Source of the DNA: an uncultured Corynebacterium sp.
GTDB lineage: Bacteria; Actinomycetota; Actinomycetes; Mycobacteriales; Mycobacteriaceae
NCBI RefSeq assembly: GCF_943914615.1
Contig: NZ_CALUCS010000016.1
Span: 1 to 50,428, forward strand
DNA: 50,428 nucleotides
Direction: 5' to 3'
The first letter of the stretch is position 1; each line of letters starts with the position of its first letter. Shown here piece by piece: positions 1-7,329 of the stretch. A program made the translations under genes and the position numbers. A model generated the notes under the pieces. That model searched no databases. It was given only the letters and a program-made list of their open reading frames with translations, and had not been told where the DNA came from.

Positions 1-54
1 CGCATCACCTTGCCAAGGTGAGGGTCGCGAGTTCGAGTCTCGTCATCCGCTCCA
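1..54 (+). tRNA. tRNA-Gly (GCC), 3' part
   Basis: The 5' end lies outside the window. Visible are the anticodon stem TCACC/GGTGA (5-9 with 17-21) around loop TTGCCAA, giving anticodon GCC at 12-14, a T-arm with the TTCGAGT loop, and the 3' acceptor strand CATCCGC followed by T and an encoded CCA. It reads Gly codons GGC/GGT. A terminator follows directly. Confidence 0.93.
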
Positions 55-61
55 TTTTTTT

Positions 62-83
62 GGGGGCGTATGCCCCCTTTTTT
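62..83 (+). terminator. Intrinsic terminator after tRNA-Gly
   Basis: A GGGGGC/GCCCCC stem with a 4-nt loop (GTAT) is followed by six T residues, and a T-run also precedes it. This is the most canonical rho-independent terminator in the window. Confidence 0.85.
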
Positions 84-130
84 CATGCCCTGCCAGCGGC
101 GTGGCAGCGCTAATGGAAAAATTCGGGGGC

Positions 131-136
131 TAAAAT
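131..136 (+). promoter_or_regulatory. -10 box of aftC (possibly leaderless)
   Basis: TAAAAT ends 9 nt before the aftC ATG at 146, and no Shine-Dalgarno sequence lies between. No good -35 is visible. The spacing would put transcription start at or near the ATG. Confidence 0.5.
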
Positions 137-145
137 CAATCGGCG

Positions 146-1411
146 ATGAATGCCGAAAAACTTTCTTCTGCACGTGCAGATGGCCGCGTGGACACCTCCC
201 AGATCCTCTGCTGGGTGTTCTGGCCGCTGGCTGTAATGACCTTTATCCAGCGCGTGTTCGTTCGCCCTTGGAACTCGCGCCTCACCGACGACTTCGGCAC
301 GGTCATCTCAGCGCTGTACAAGTTCCGCGCACAGGAGGCGATCTACGACCAGGATTACTCCTCCACGGATCCGCACTACCTCTACTCCCCCGGCGCCACG
401 CTACTGCTGAGCCCCATGTCGTTACTGTCGAACATCGACCTTGCACGCGCAGTTTACGTTGTGGGCAACGGTATAGCGGCCGTGCTGGCGGTCGTGGTGC
501 TCACGAAGCTCTTTGATTATTCCCTGCGCTCTTGGGTTCTGCCCGTTGGCATCTTCTTCCTCTTCAGCTCCGAATCGATCGCCAATACCCTCGGATTCGG
601 CAACATCAACGGCGTGCTGTTGCTGGCTGAGTCTCTGTTCCTGTGGCTGCTTATCAACAACCGCGGGTTGCTGGCTGGTATCGTCATCGGCCTTGCCATC
701 ACGATCAAGCCACAATTCCTGCCGCTTCTTTTCATTCCCCTGATGCGTCGGCAGCTGTCCACCATCGCCACTGGTCTGGCGGTCCCGGTTATCGTGAATG
801 TCATCGCCTGGCCGCTTACCACCAACGCCAGCGACTACTTCGACAAGCTGCTGCCCTACCTCGGCGGGGTACGGGACTTCGCCAACTCGTCGATCCCCGG
901 CGTGGGAGTCTATTTCGGCTTCCCGGACTGGACGATCTGGCTGTGGCGCATCCTGGCCGCTATCTGCGTTCTTGTGGCTTTGGCGATGCTACTGCGCTTC
1001 CGCGACCGAGATCCGGTGATGTGGGCCGCCAGCACCGCCGGCGTGCTTCTCACGGGCGTGTTCCTGATTAGCAGCCTGGGCCAGATGTACTACTCGATGC
1101 TACTGCTACCGCTACTGTTCACAGTTGTTTCTTCCCGCTCTGTGATGCACACCCCTGTGGCATGGCTGGGCGTGTACTTCTTCTTTAGCCAAGACTCGTG
1201 GTTTTCCGATCGGTGGGTCAACTACGGCCGGGTGGCGGAATATACGCGCGGCACTATTGGTTGGTCACTGTTGCTAGTCGCCGCTGCGGTGGTCTCTACG
1301 ATGTGGTTCTTTAGGGATCGACGCCACAACGTCCACCCCCTAGGCGATGTACACACGAACGGACTTTTCTACCGGGATAAGATGAAGACTGGAGAAGCAA
1401 CTGATGGCTGA
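146..1411 (+). CDS. aftC: GT87 alpha-(1->3)-arabinofuranosyltransferase, AftC type
   Basis: The 421-residue polytopic membrane protein is rich in hydrophobic helices from about residue 20 to 400. It has the GT87 (DUF2029) N-terminal pattern, with acidic residues in the first periplasmic loop (LTDDFG, near residue 46) and a PHYLYSP motif near residue 76. Family knowledge: AftC uses decaprenyl-phosphoryl-arabinose to place alpha-1,3 branches in cell-wall arabinan, outside the membrane. Assignment to AftC rather than another GT87 (for example PimE) rests on synteny: the M. tuberculosis aftC (Rv2673) is likewise followed by msrB and faces the hemQ-hemY-hemE group. Its last 8 bases overlap msrB, implying translational coupling. 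ATG 146 is preferred because a -10 box lies just upstream. Confidence 0.82.
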   Translation: MNAEKLSSARADGRVDTSQILCWVFWPLAVMTFIQRVFVRPWNSRLTDDFGTVISALYKFRAQEAIYDQDYSSTDPHYLYSPGATLLLSPMSLLSNIDLARAVYVVGNGIAAVLAVVVLTKLFDYSLRSWVLPVGIFFLFSSESIANTLGFGNINGVLLLAESLFLWLLINNRGLLAGIVIGLAITIKPQFLPLLFIPLMRRQLSTIATGLAVPVIVNVIAWPLTTNASDYFDKLLPYLGGVRDFANSSIPGVGVYFGFPDWTIWLWRILAAICVLVALAMLLRFRDRDPVMWAASTAGVLLTGVFLISSLGQMYYSMLLLPLLFTVVSSRSVMHTPVAWLGVYFFFSQDSWFSDRWVNYGRVAEYTRGTIGWSLLLVAAAVVSTMWFFRDRRHNVHPLGDVHTNGLFYRDKMKTGEATDG

Positions 1412-1838
1412 GCTGAACCCCACTGCAGATTTCCGCAAACTCACTGACGAGCAGTGGCGTGAGCGCCTCACCCCCGAGGAGTTCGCCGTACTGCGCCAGG
1501 CCGGAACTGAGGCCCCCTTCAAGGGCGAGTACACAGATACGGAGACCGAGGGCGTGTACGCCTGTAAGGGGTGCGGCGCGGAGCTTTTCCGCTCGACTGA
1601 GAAGTTTCACTCGCACTGCGGCTGGCCAAGCTTCTTTGACCCGAAGGATTCGGATGCGGTGATTACCCGCGTCGACGATTCCCTCGGCATGCGCCGCATC
1701 GAGGTTCTATGTGCGCAGTGCGAGGGCCACCTGGGCCACGTTTTCGAGGGCGAGGGATACCCCACGCCGACAGATCTGCGCTATTGCATTAACAGCATTG
1801 CTTTGACGCTGAAGCCGGCCGAAGATCCGGCCGGCTAG
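1404..1838 (+). CDS. msrB: Peptide-methionine (R)-S-oxide reductase MsrB
   Basis: This 144-residue enzyme reduces methionine-R-sulfoxide in oxidised proteins using thioredoxin. The zinc site is two CxxC pairs (CKGC near residue 51, CAQC near 98). HCGWPSFF carries the resolving-type Cys, and RYCINS near the C-terminus carries the catalytic Cys. It is a single-domain MsrB with no MsrA fusion. The ATG lies inside the end of aftC (8-base overlap), so the two genes form one transcription unit. A 9-bp hairpin covers the last codons and stop. It faces hemQ, with only 23 bp between the stops. Confidence 0.95.
   Translation: MAELNPTADFRKLTDEQWRERLTPEEFAVLRQAGTEAPFKGEYTDTETEGVYACKGCGAELFRSTEKFHSHCGWPSFFDPKDSDAVITRVDDSLGMRRIEVLCAQCEGHLGHVFEGEGYPTPTDLRYCINSIALTLKPAEDPAG
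1813..1836. terminator. Hairpin at the msrB/hemQ convergent junction
   Basis: AGCCGGCCG (1813-1821) and CGGCCGGCT (1828-1836) form a perfect 9-bp stem with a 6-nt loop, overlapping the msrB stop codon. There is no U-tract, so it may be a bidirectional hairpin terminator of the actinobacterial type or simply a stable 3' end. Confidence 0.4.
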
Positions 1839-1861
1839 AGCCCAGATAGGGCCGAACGGTG

Positions 1862-2578
1862 CTAGGCCAGCGACTCCACGAAGTTGGCCAGCTCCTCCTT
1901 GTCGCCGTTGACGCGGCGCCCGGTGAAGAACGGGATTTCCTCGCGCACGTGGTGGCGTGCCTCCGTGTAACGCATCTTGTACATCAGCTCGACGATGCGC
2001 TCCAGGGTTGGGGACTCGAAGGCCAGGATCCACTCGTAGTCACCCAGTGCGAAGGCGGGGACGGTGTTCGCACGAACCTCGTCGAAGCCCAGGGCGGCCT
2101 TGCCGTGCTCGCGCAGCAGGCGGGAGCGCTCCGCCCGGTCCATGGTGTACCACTCGTAGCTGCGAACAAACGGGTAGACGCAGATCCAATCGCCCGGCTC
2201 CTCGTCCATGATGAAGGACGGCAGGTGAGCCTTGTTGAATTCACTCGGGCGGTGCAGGCAGGTGTTGGACCATACGGGCTCGCAGGCCTGGCCCAGCTTC
2301 GTTTCCTTGAGGAAGCGACGGTAAGCCACCTGCAGATCCTGCATCTTCTCCGCGTGCCACCAGATCATGACGTCGGCCTCGGCACGCAGTGCGGACAGGT
2401 CGTAGACACCGCGGATGACCAGGTCCTCATCCTCAAAGGAATCAATGAATGCCTGAAAATCAGCAGCCACCTCCGCACGATCCCCCAGCACACCCGGCTC
2501 GATCTTGAAGACCGAGTAGGTGGCGAAGCGAACGACGGCATTGAGACGCTTGATTTCCTGCGCGTTCAGTTCAGTCAT
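1862..2578 (-). CDS. hemQ: Coproheme decarboxylase HemQ (chlorite-dismutase-like)
   Basis: This 238-residue member of the Cld-like family performs the last step of the coproporphyrin-dependent haem pathway, two oxidative decarboxylations of coproheme III to haem b in the cytoplasm. It shows the C-terminal family block around KMRYTEARHHVREEIPFFTG, which carries the proximal haem His, and a central PFVRSYEWYTMD segment where the actinobacterial catalytic Tyr is expected. The gene is third in a minus-strand hemE-hemY-hemQ series but is separated from hemY by 121 bp, so it probably also has its own promoter. A 9-bp tandem (TTTAGCCTC/TTTAGCCTT on the plus strand) lies just upstream of the ATG at 2578. 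Confidence 0.93.
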   Translation of the reverse strand: MTELNAQEIKRLNAVVRFATYSVFKIEPGVLGDRAEVAADFQAFIDSFEDEDLVIRGVYDLSALRAEADVMIWWHAEKMQDLQVAYRRFLKETKLGQACEPVWSNTCLHRPSEFNKAHLPSFIMDEEPGDWICVYPFVRSYEWYTMDRAERSRLLREHGKAALGFDEVRANTVPAFALGDYEWILAFESPTLERIVELMYKMRYTEARHHVREEIPFFTGRRVNGDKEELANFVESLA

Positions 2579-2582
2579 GGTG

Positions 2583-2600
2583 TTTAGCCTCTTTAGCCTT
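2583..2600 (+). repeat. 9-bp tandem repeat in the hemQ leader
   Basis: TTTAGCCTC is followed directly by TTTAGCCTT. Read on the minus strand, the repeat places AAGAGG upstream of the hemQ ATG, so it contains the probable ribosome binding site. Confidence 0.6.
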
Positions 2601-2628
2601 TCTGAGTTCCACTCATAGGTTCTATGGC

Positions 2629-2642
2629 AGCCATTAATGGCT
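2629..2642. promoter_or_regulatory. 14-bp palindrome upstream of hemQ
   Basis: AGCCATTAATGGCT is a perfect palindrome. It touches a TATAAG hexamer (minus strand, 2641-2646) that could be the -10 of a hemQ promoter, so it is placed like an operator. It does not match the DtxR consensus. No regulator can be named. Confidence 0.4.
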
Positions 2643-2699
2643 TATACGAAATCCAATCTACGCGAGATTACCCTCCGTAGGAGCTAGGCGTGGGGTGGA

Positions 2700-4145
2700 T
2701 CACGCCATCTCGCGGATGATCTCCCGCGCTGCCTCCACGCCCGAAGCCGCGGTCGCGGGCACGCCCACGCCGTTGAGCATCGAACCGGCCAGTGCCAGCC
2801 CTCGGATACCCAACACCTCGTCGTAGGCCTGGGACATTGCATCCATGTAGCCCACACCGTAGCGCGGCAGTCCACCCCACCAACGTTGGACGAAGTACTC
2901 CTCCGGGGTCTTCCGCTCGCCAGTGATGCGCTCCAAATCCTCGACCGCGAAGCTCAGCAGGGCTCGGTTATCTACGTCCAGGTGCCACGGGTTGCCAAAG
3001 CTGCCGAAGCTAGCCCGCACAAATGCTCCCCCGCGCTCGGCCAGGTGCGGCCACTTACGAGACGAGAACGTGAAAGCCTTCGCCTCCGTGGGGGCGTCAC
3101 TTCCCAAAAGAACGCCCGAACGCTCCGGGATCCCGTGGGCGGAAGCCATACGCATGCCCACGACCACGCTGCTGGCCAGATCAATGTCACCCAGCACGTC
3201 CGCGGCGGTAGGAGCCATGTACTGCAGGATGGCCGACGCGGTGGGCGCTGGGGTGGCGACAATGACGGCATCGAACTCGCCGATCGGATCGATGTAGTAG
3301 CCGCTGCGGGTGCGGCCGATGGATTCCACGGCGGTGTTGCGCAGTAGCTCTGGATCTGCGTGACGCACCAGCGCGTCGACCAGGCTGGCGTAACCGCCGC
3401 GCAGGCTGCGGAAAACGGGCTTCGGCTTGGCACCCTCCGGGGGTGCGGGGCGCTGAGAAAGAAGATGCTCAATAGCATCCACCAAGAAGAACGCCTGCCC
3501 CTCCGCGCCGCGGCGGTCCAGCTCCACTGCCAGCTGCGGAAGTGTGGCGCGGACTCCCAGATCAAAAGCGTTGCAGGAGTACACACCCCCCAGCAGCGGG
3601 GACACCAAGCGGTCGACCACGATACGGCCCAAGCGTGCTTCCACCAGCTGCCCGACGGAAGTGTCCTGCCCCGGCGTCCACGTCATCGGGTGGCCGTTCC
3701 GCTCAGCGTCGATTCGGGCAGCGCCATCCTGCCCCACAACCTCCGCAACGTCCGCGCCACGGGAAGGGATGCCCATCAACGTGCGCCGCGGAATATCCAC
3801 CAGCGCGCCGTCCACATAAAAGCCACTCGGCAGGCCAGAGGGCACACACAGCTGGTCCCCCAGCCCAACGGATTCAACCAGTTCAGTGAAGTCCTGACGG
3901 AAACCCATGTAAGCCTCCGCTCCCATGTCCACCGGACCGTTGGCGTAGTTCACGGTCTTGAGCTTTCCGCCCAGGCGATCGTAGGCCTCAGTCAGCAGGA
4001 TGCGGGCGTTCGGACCCAGCTGACGCCGCAACTCCCAAGCCGCGGCCAGGCCCGCGATACCGCCGCCAATGATGGCGACGCGCAGCCCCTCCAGCCCGGC
4101 GGTATCTAGCTTCTCGAAGTGGCAGGAAAACTGGTTGGCCTTCAT
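2700..4145 (-). CDS. hemY: Coproporphyrinogen III oxidase HemY/CgoX (FAD-dependent)
   Basis: The 481-residue flavoprotein has an N-terminal dinucleotide-binding GGGIAGLAAAWEL motif near residue 27, an LGGKLKT segment for FAD, and a C-terminal GLALAGSMLNGVGVPA block of the protoporphyrinogen-oxidase family. In actinobacteria this enzyme oxidises coproporphyrinogen III to coproporphyrin III, consistent with hemQ next door. The ATG at 4145 overlaps the hemE stop by 4 bases (ATGA), so the two are translationally coupled. hemH/cpfC is not in this window. Confidence 0.92.
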   Translation of the reverse strand: MKANQFSCHFEKLDTAGLEGLRVAIIGGGIAGLAAAWELRRQLGPNARILLTEAYDRLGGKLKTVNYANGPVDMGAEAYMGFRQDFTELVESVGLGDQLCVPSGLPSGFYVDGALVDIPRRTLMGIPSRGADVAEVVGQDGAARIDAERNGHPMTWTPGQDTSVGQLVEARLGRIVVDRLVSPLLGGVYSCNAFDLGVRATLPQLAVELDRRGAEGQAFFLVDAIEHLLSQRPAPPEGAKPKPVFRSLRGGYASLVDALVRHADPELLRNTAVESIGRTRSGYYIDPIGEFDAVIVATPAPTASAILQYMAPTAADVLGDIDLASSVVVGMRMASAHGIPERSGVLLGSDAPTEAKAFTFSSRKWPHLAERGGAFVRASFGSFGNPWHLDVDNRALLSFAVEDLERITGERKTPEEYFVQRWWGGLPRYGVGYMDAMSQAYDEVLGIRGLALAGSMLNGVGVPATAASGVEAAREIIREMA

Positions 4146-5299
4146 CGCTTGTGGACCTCCTCAAAGGCGCGGGTGATGGCATCGGGATCGGTGTTCGGCA
4201 AAACCCCGTGGCCGAGGTTGAAGATGTGACCGCGAGCCTGGCCGCGCTCTATGGCGCGATCGGCCTCGGCACAGATGCGTCCGATCTGCGCTTCCACCAC
4301 CTCCGGTCCGGCGAACAGCACGGCCGGGTCCAGGTTGCCCTGCAGCGCCTTGGCGCGGGTGGTCGGCTCCGCAGTCGGGTCAGCCTCCTGCAACGCGGCG
4401 GATACGCGGGTGGCGGCGGAATCCAGCGGCACGCGCCAATCCACGCCCACCACGTCGGGGCCGGCCAGGGCCATATCGCCCAGCAGCTCGCCGGTGCCCA
4501 CTCCGAAGTGGATCATCGGCACGCCATAGGCGCGCATCGCATTGAAAATCTCAGTGGAGTACGGGCGGACGAACTCGCGGTAGTCCCGCGCGGTCAGGTA
4601 GCCGGCCCAGGAGTCAAACAGCTGCAGGGCATCCACGCCAGCTTCCGCCTGAACCTGCAGGAAGCGGATAATAGTGGGCGTCAATCGGCGCATCAGGGCG
4701 TGCCACACATCCGGCTGCGAGTACATCAGAGCCTTCGTGACCTCGTGGTTTTTCGAGGGACCGCCCTCGACGAGGTAGGAGGCAAGAGTAAACGGAGCAC
4801 CGGCGAAACCGATGAGAACCTGATCGTCCCGCAGCCCCTCCAGCACACCGCCGATGCCTTCGACAATGCTATCGAGCTGATTGCTCTCCACGATCGGCAG
4901 CGCAGCCACCTCGTCTGCCGTGCGCACCGGGTGCTCCACGACGGGGCCGCGGCCAGCAACGATGTCCAGACCCACGCCCGCGGCTTTCAGCGGCACCACG
5001 ATGTCGGAGAACAGGATCGCCGCGTCCGCGTCGTGCCGGCGGACCGGCTGCAGGGTGATCTCCGCGAGCAGCTCCGGGTTAAAGCACGATTCCAGCATTC
5101 CGTGGTCTTTACGGATCTCGCGGTACTCCGGTAGCGAGCGTCCGGCTTGGCGCATCATCCACACCGGGCGGCGACTTGGGGTTTCTCCGCGCGCTGCGGC
5201 GAGGAACGGCGCGTCCTTGTGGGCGCGACGCCGCGCTTCGGCGGCAGCGGTATCACCTTGGATGGGGCAATCAATGGGCTCACTCGTCATAGATGCCAT
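4142..5299 (-). CDS. hemE: Uroporphyrinogen decarboxylase
   Basis: It converts uroporphyrinogen III to coproporphyrinogen III by four decarboxylations in the cytoplasm. Family motifs are RRPVWMMRQAGRSLPEYR near the N-terminus (substrate-binding Arg residues), AAILFSDIVVPL, the GFAGAPFTLASYLVEG glycine-rich stretch, and a C-terminal HIFNLGHGVLP motif. ATG 5299 has a GAGGG about 10 nt upstream. A longer reading from GTG 5326 would add nine residues, and ATG 5290 is also possible. It is first in the hemE-hemY pair and diverges from the DUF3000 gene, with promoters crowded into about 60 bp. Confidence 0.95.
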   Translation of the reverse strand: MASMTSEPIDCPIQGDTAAAEARRRAHKDAPFLAAARGETPSRRPVWMMRQAGRSLPEYREIRKDHGMLESCFNPELLAEITLQPVRRHDADAAILFSDIVVPLKAAGVGLDIVAGRGPVVEHPVRTADEVAALPIVESNQLDSIVEGIGGVLEGLRDDQVLIGFAGAPFTLASYLVEGGPSKNHEVTKALMYSQPDVWHALMRRLTPTIIRFLQVQAEAGVDALQLFDSWAGYLTARDYREFVRPYSTEIFNAMRAYGVPMIHFGVGTGELLGDMALAGPDVVGVDWRVPLDSAATRVSAALQEADPTAEPTTRAKALQGNLDPAVLFAGPEVVEAQIGRICAEADRAIERGQARGHIFNLGHGVLPNTDPDAITRAFEEVHKR

Positions 5300-5348
5300 T
5301 ATGCCAGCGCCCTCGGCGCGCCTCACAAACGCGACAAACCTTAAAGGC

Positions 5349-5354
5349 TAGGTT
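5349..5354 (+). promoter_or_regulatory. -10 box of the DUF3000 gene (leaderless)
   Basis: TAGGTT is followed by 8 nt and then the GTG start. No Shine-Dalgarno sequence is present in the gap. Confidence 0.5.
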
Positions 5355-5362
5355 TAGGCCTT

Positions 5363-5986
5363 GTGAGCCAAGAGACTGAGATCCCAGAGTACTTCCACGA
5401 AGCGGTGCGCTCCATGTCGGAAGCACAAGTGCGTCGCGGCATCAGCGTCGGAGACATCCGACCGCCCCGCAACCTCGCACCCCTCAGCCACGCCATCGGC
5501 CTCGAGGTGCTACCCGCCGACGAGGACAGCGACGACAGCACCGGAACCCCCGCCGGCGATGCCTTCGGCCGCCTGATCCTGCTCCACGACCCGCAGGGCG
5601 AAGAGCAATGGAAGGGCAAGCGCATGCGCATGGTCGCCTACATCCAGGCGGACATGGACGCCGCCGTGGCCTCCGACCCGCTGCTGCCGGACGTGGCATG
5701 GGACTGGCTCAAGGAGCAGCTGGATTCCCCGAGTTGTGAATACACCGACCTCGGCGGCACGGTGACTTCTACTGCTTCTGTCCGCTACGGAGAGATCGGC
5801 GGCCCGCCGCGCGCCTTCCAACTGGAGATGCGCGCCTCCTGGACCGCCACCGGTTCCGACCTCACCGGCCACGTCCAAGCCTTCGCGGAGGTGCTGGCTA
5901 ACGTCGCCGGCCTGCCACCCGAGGGCGTGACCAGCCTGGCTTTCGGCGCTCGGCCCGCGGGCACCGCAGCCGCAAACGACTCCTAG
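5363..5986 (+). CDS. DUF3000 family protein
   Basis: The 207-residue soluble protein of unknown function belongs to an actinobacterial family found at the same place in M. tuberculosis (next to hemE and the RNase D gene). Recognisable stretches are MSEAQVRRGISVGDIRPPRNLAPLSH split around residues 17-43, RMRMVAYIQADMDAA, and a TVTSTASVRYG segment typical of the family. There is no signal peptide or membrane helix. The start is GTG 5363. A TAGGTT -10 box ends 8 nt before it, suggesting a leaderless message. An RNase D-like gene follows 71 bp downstream from its own -10 box. Confidence 0.85.
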   Translation: MSQETEIPEYFHEAVRSMSEAQVRRGISVGDIRPPRNLAPLSHAIGLEVLPADEDSDDSTGTPAGDAFGRLILLHDPQGEEQWKGKRMRMVAYIQADMDAAVASDPLLPDVAWDWLKEQLDSPSCEYTDLGGTVTSTASVRYGEIGGPPRAFQLEMRASWTATGSDLTGHVQAFAEVLANVAGLPPEGVTSLAFGARPAGTAAANDS

Positions 5987-6044
5987 TAAAACGACTTCTA
6001 GTATCGGCGAGAGGCTCCGGGGCGAGCCAGCCGGCGGGCTGACG

Positions 6045-6050
6045 TATCGT
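6045..6050 (+). promoter_or_regulatory. -10 box of the RNase D-like gene (leaderless)
   Basis: TATCGT is followed by 7 nt and then GTG 6058. There is no ribosome binding site between. Confidence 0.45.
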
Positions 6051-6057
6051 TATAGCC

Positions 6058-7329
6058 GTGAGTTTTGTCTCTGTCCCCGCCGCCGGCACCCCGGTTCTGC
6101 GGGATACCCCGCAGCACATCGACGCCGCCGCCCGCGCACTCGCTGCAGGCCACGGCCCCATCGCCATCGACACGGAGCGCGCCTCTGCCTACCGCTACGA
6201 CGATCGCGCATTTCTGATCCAGCTGCGCCGCCACGGCTCCGGTACCTTCCTGATTGATCCTGAGGCCGAACCCCAAGCCACCCGTCGCATGGCCAAGGTC
6301 GTGAACGAGTCCGACTGGGTGCTCCACGCCGCGCACACCGACCTTCCTTGTCTGCTAGCCTTGGGTTGGCGCCCGCGCGTGTTGCACGATACGCAGATCG
6401 CCGGGCAGATCCTCGGGGCCGAACGCATCGGCCTTTCCGGCATGCTGGAGGCCTACTTCGACATTAAGGTGCCCAAGGATAAGGGCAACGCGGACTGGTC
6501 GTGCAGGCCGCTGACCGACGCGATGCTCAACTACGCCGCCCTGGACGTCGAATGGCTGCTAGAGCTATTGGAACACTGCCTCGATGACCTCACCGAGGCG
6601 GGTCGCACCGAGTGGTATGTCCAGGAGTGCGCACACGTGCTGGCATCCGCCTCTCCCCTGTCCGCGAACGACTGGACGAGTCTGAAGGGCTTGAGTTCTC
6701 TGCGCGGCGCCCTGCCTCGCCGCATCGCCCACGACCTCTGGGAATCCCGCGACGTCATGGCCCGCCGCGGCGATATCTCCCCGGAGGCCATTCTGCGCAG
6801 CCGTGACCTCGTGGACATCGCCGGCCGTGCCGATCGCGACCGCGCCGGTGCGCTGCGGCAGTTGAACTCCTGCCTGCATCACTCGCGGGCGCGCATGAAA
6901 CCTCGGGCTCGCAGGCACATGGCCGAGCTTCTTTCGGACGCCCTTATGTCCGATCCTCAGGATCTCGAGACCCAACAGTTCCACCCGCCACGTAACCCCA
7001 CGAGAGGCATCCCAGACCACAAGGTCTGGCCTGAGGAATACCCCCGTGCGGCTGCCTACTCCGAAGCAATTCTCTCCGCGGCCGATGACGCAGCGGATCG
7101 CCTGCAGATCCGTCTGGACACGGTTGTTACTAGGAAAAACCTCCGCCAATCTGCCTGGTCCTGCTGGCAGGCCGAAGAATCAAGCGCGCTAGATGGTGCC
7201 GATGACCCGATCGCAGAGTGGGAGGAACTGCTCGGCGAAAAGTGGTCCGCCCTGGGGCTGCGACCGTGGCAGGTGGAGTTACTACTCGACGCTGTCACAT
7301 CTGCCGTCGCGGCAGTCTACGCAGGTTAA
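6058..7329 (+). CDS. RNase D-like 3'-5' exonuclease with HRDC domain
   Basis: The 423-residue DEDD-superfamily exonuclease probably trims stable RNA 3' ends. Exo I is AIDTERASAYRY (near residue 39, Asp and Glu metal ligands), exo II is HAAHTDLPCLLALG (Asp), and exo III is NYAALDVEWLLELLE (Tyr and Asp). The fold occupies roughly residues 1-190. An HRDC-like helical nucleic-acid-binding region follows, from about 215 to 290 (ALPRRIAHDLWESRDVMARR). The C-terminal third is not recognised. The M. tuberculosis orthologue (Rv2681) also sits beside dxs. It converges with dxs and the stop codons overlap by 4 bases, so termination must occur inside the opposing gene or be shared. Confidence 0.9.
   Translation: MSFVSVPAAGTPVLRDTPQHIDAAARALAAGHGPIAIDTERASAYRYDDRAFLIQLRRHGSGTFLIDPEAEPQATRRMAKVVNESDWVLHAAHTDLPCLLALGWRPRVLHDTQIAGQILGAERIGLSGMLEAYFDIKVPKDKGNADWSCRPLTDAMLNYAALDVEWLLELLEHCLDDLTEAGRTEWYVQECAHVLASASPLSANDWTSLKGLSSLRGALPRRIAHDLWESRDVMARRGDISPEAILRSRDLVDIAGRADRDRAGALRQLNSCLHHSRARMKPRARRHMAELLSDALMSDPQDLETQQFHPPRNPTRGIPDHKVWPEEYPRAAAYSEAILSAADDAADRLQIRLDTVVTRKNLRQSAWSCWQAEESSALDGADDPIAEWEELLGEKWSALGLRPWQVELLLDAVTSAVAAVYAG

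Noticed and set aside
2583..2600. DtxR-like half-sites before hemQ (AGGCTAA on the minus strand, twice)
   Set aside because: They are direct, not inverted, repeats, and match the consensus poorly outside seven bases.
3360..5134. Long plus-strand frames opposite hemY and hemE
   Set aside because: High-GC shadow frames. They lack ribosome binding sites and known domains, while hemY and hemE have clear family motifs.
5341..5362. Possible DtxR box in the hemE/DUF3000 gap (AGGCTAGGTTTAGG)
   Set aside because: Only about 8 of 19 consensus positions match in the best register, and symmetry is absent. The TAGGTT piece is better explained as a -10 box.
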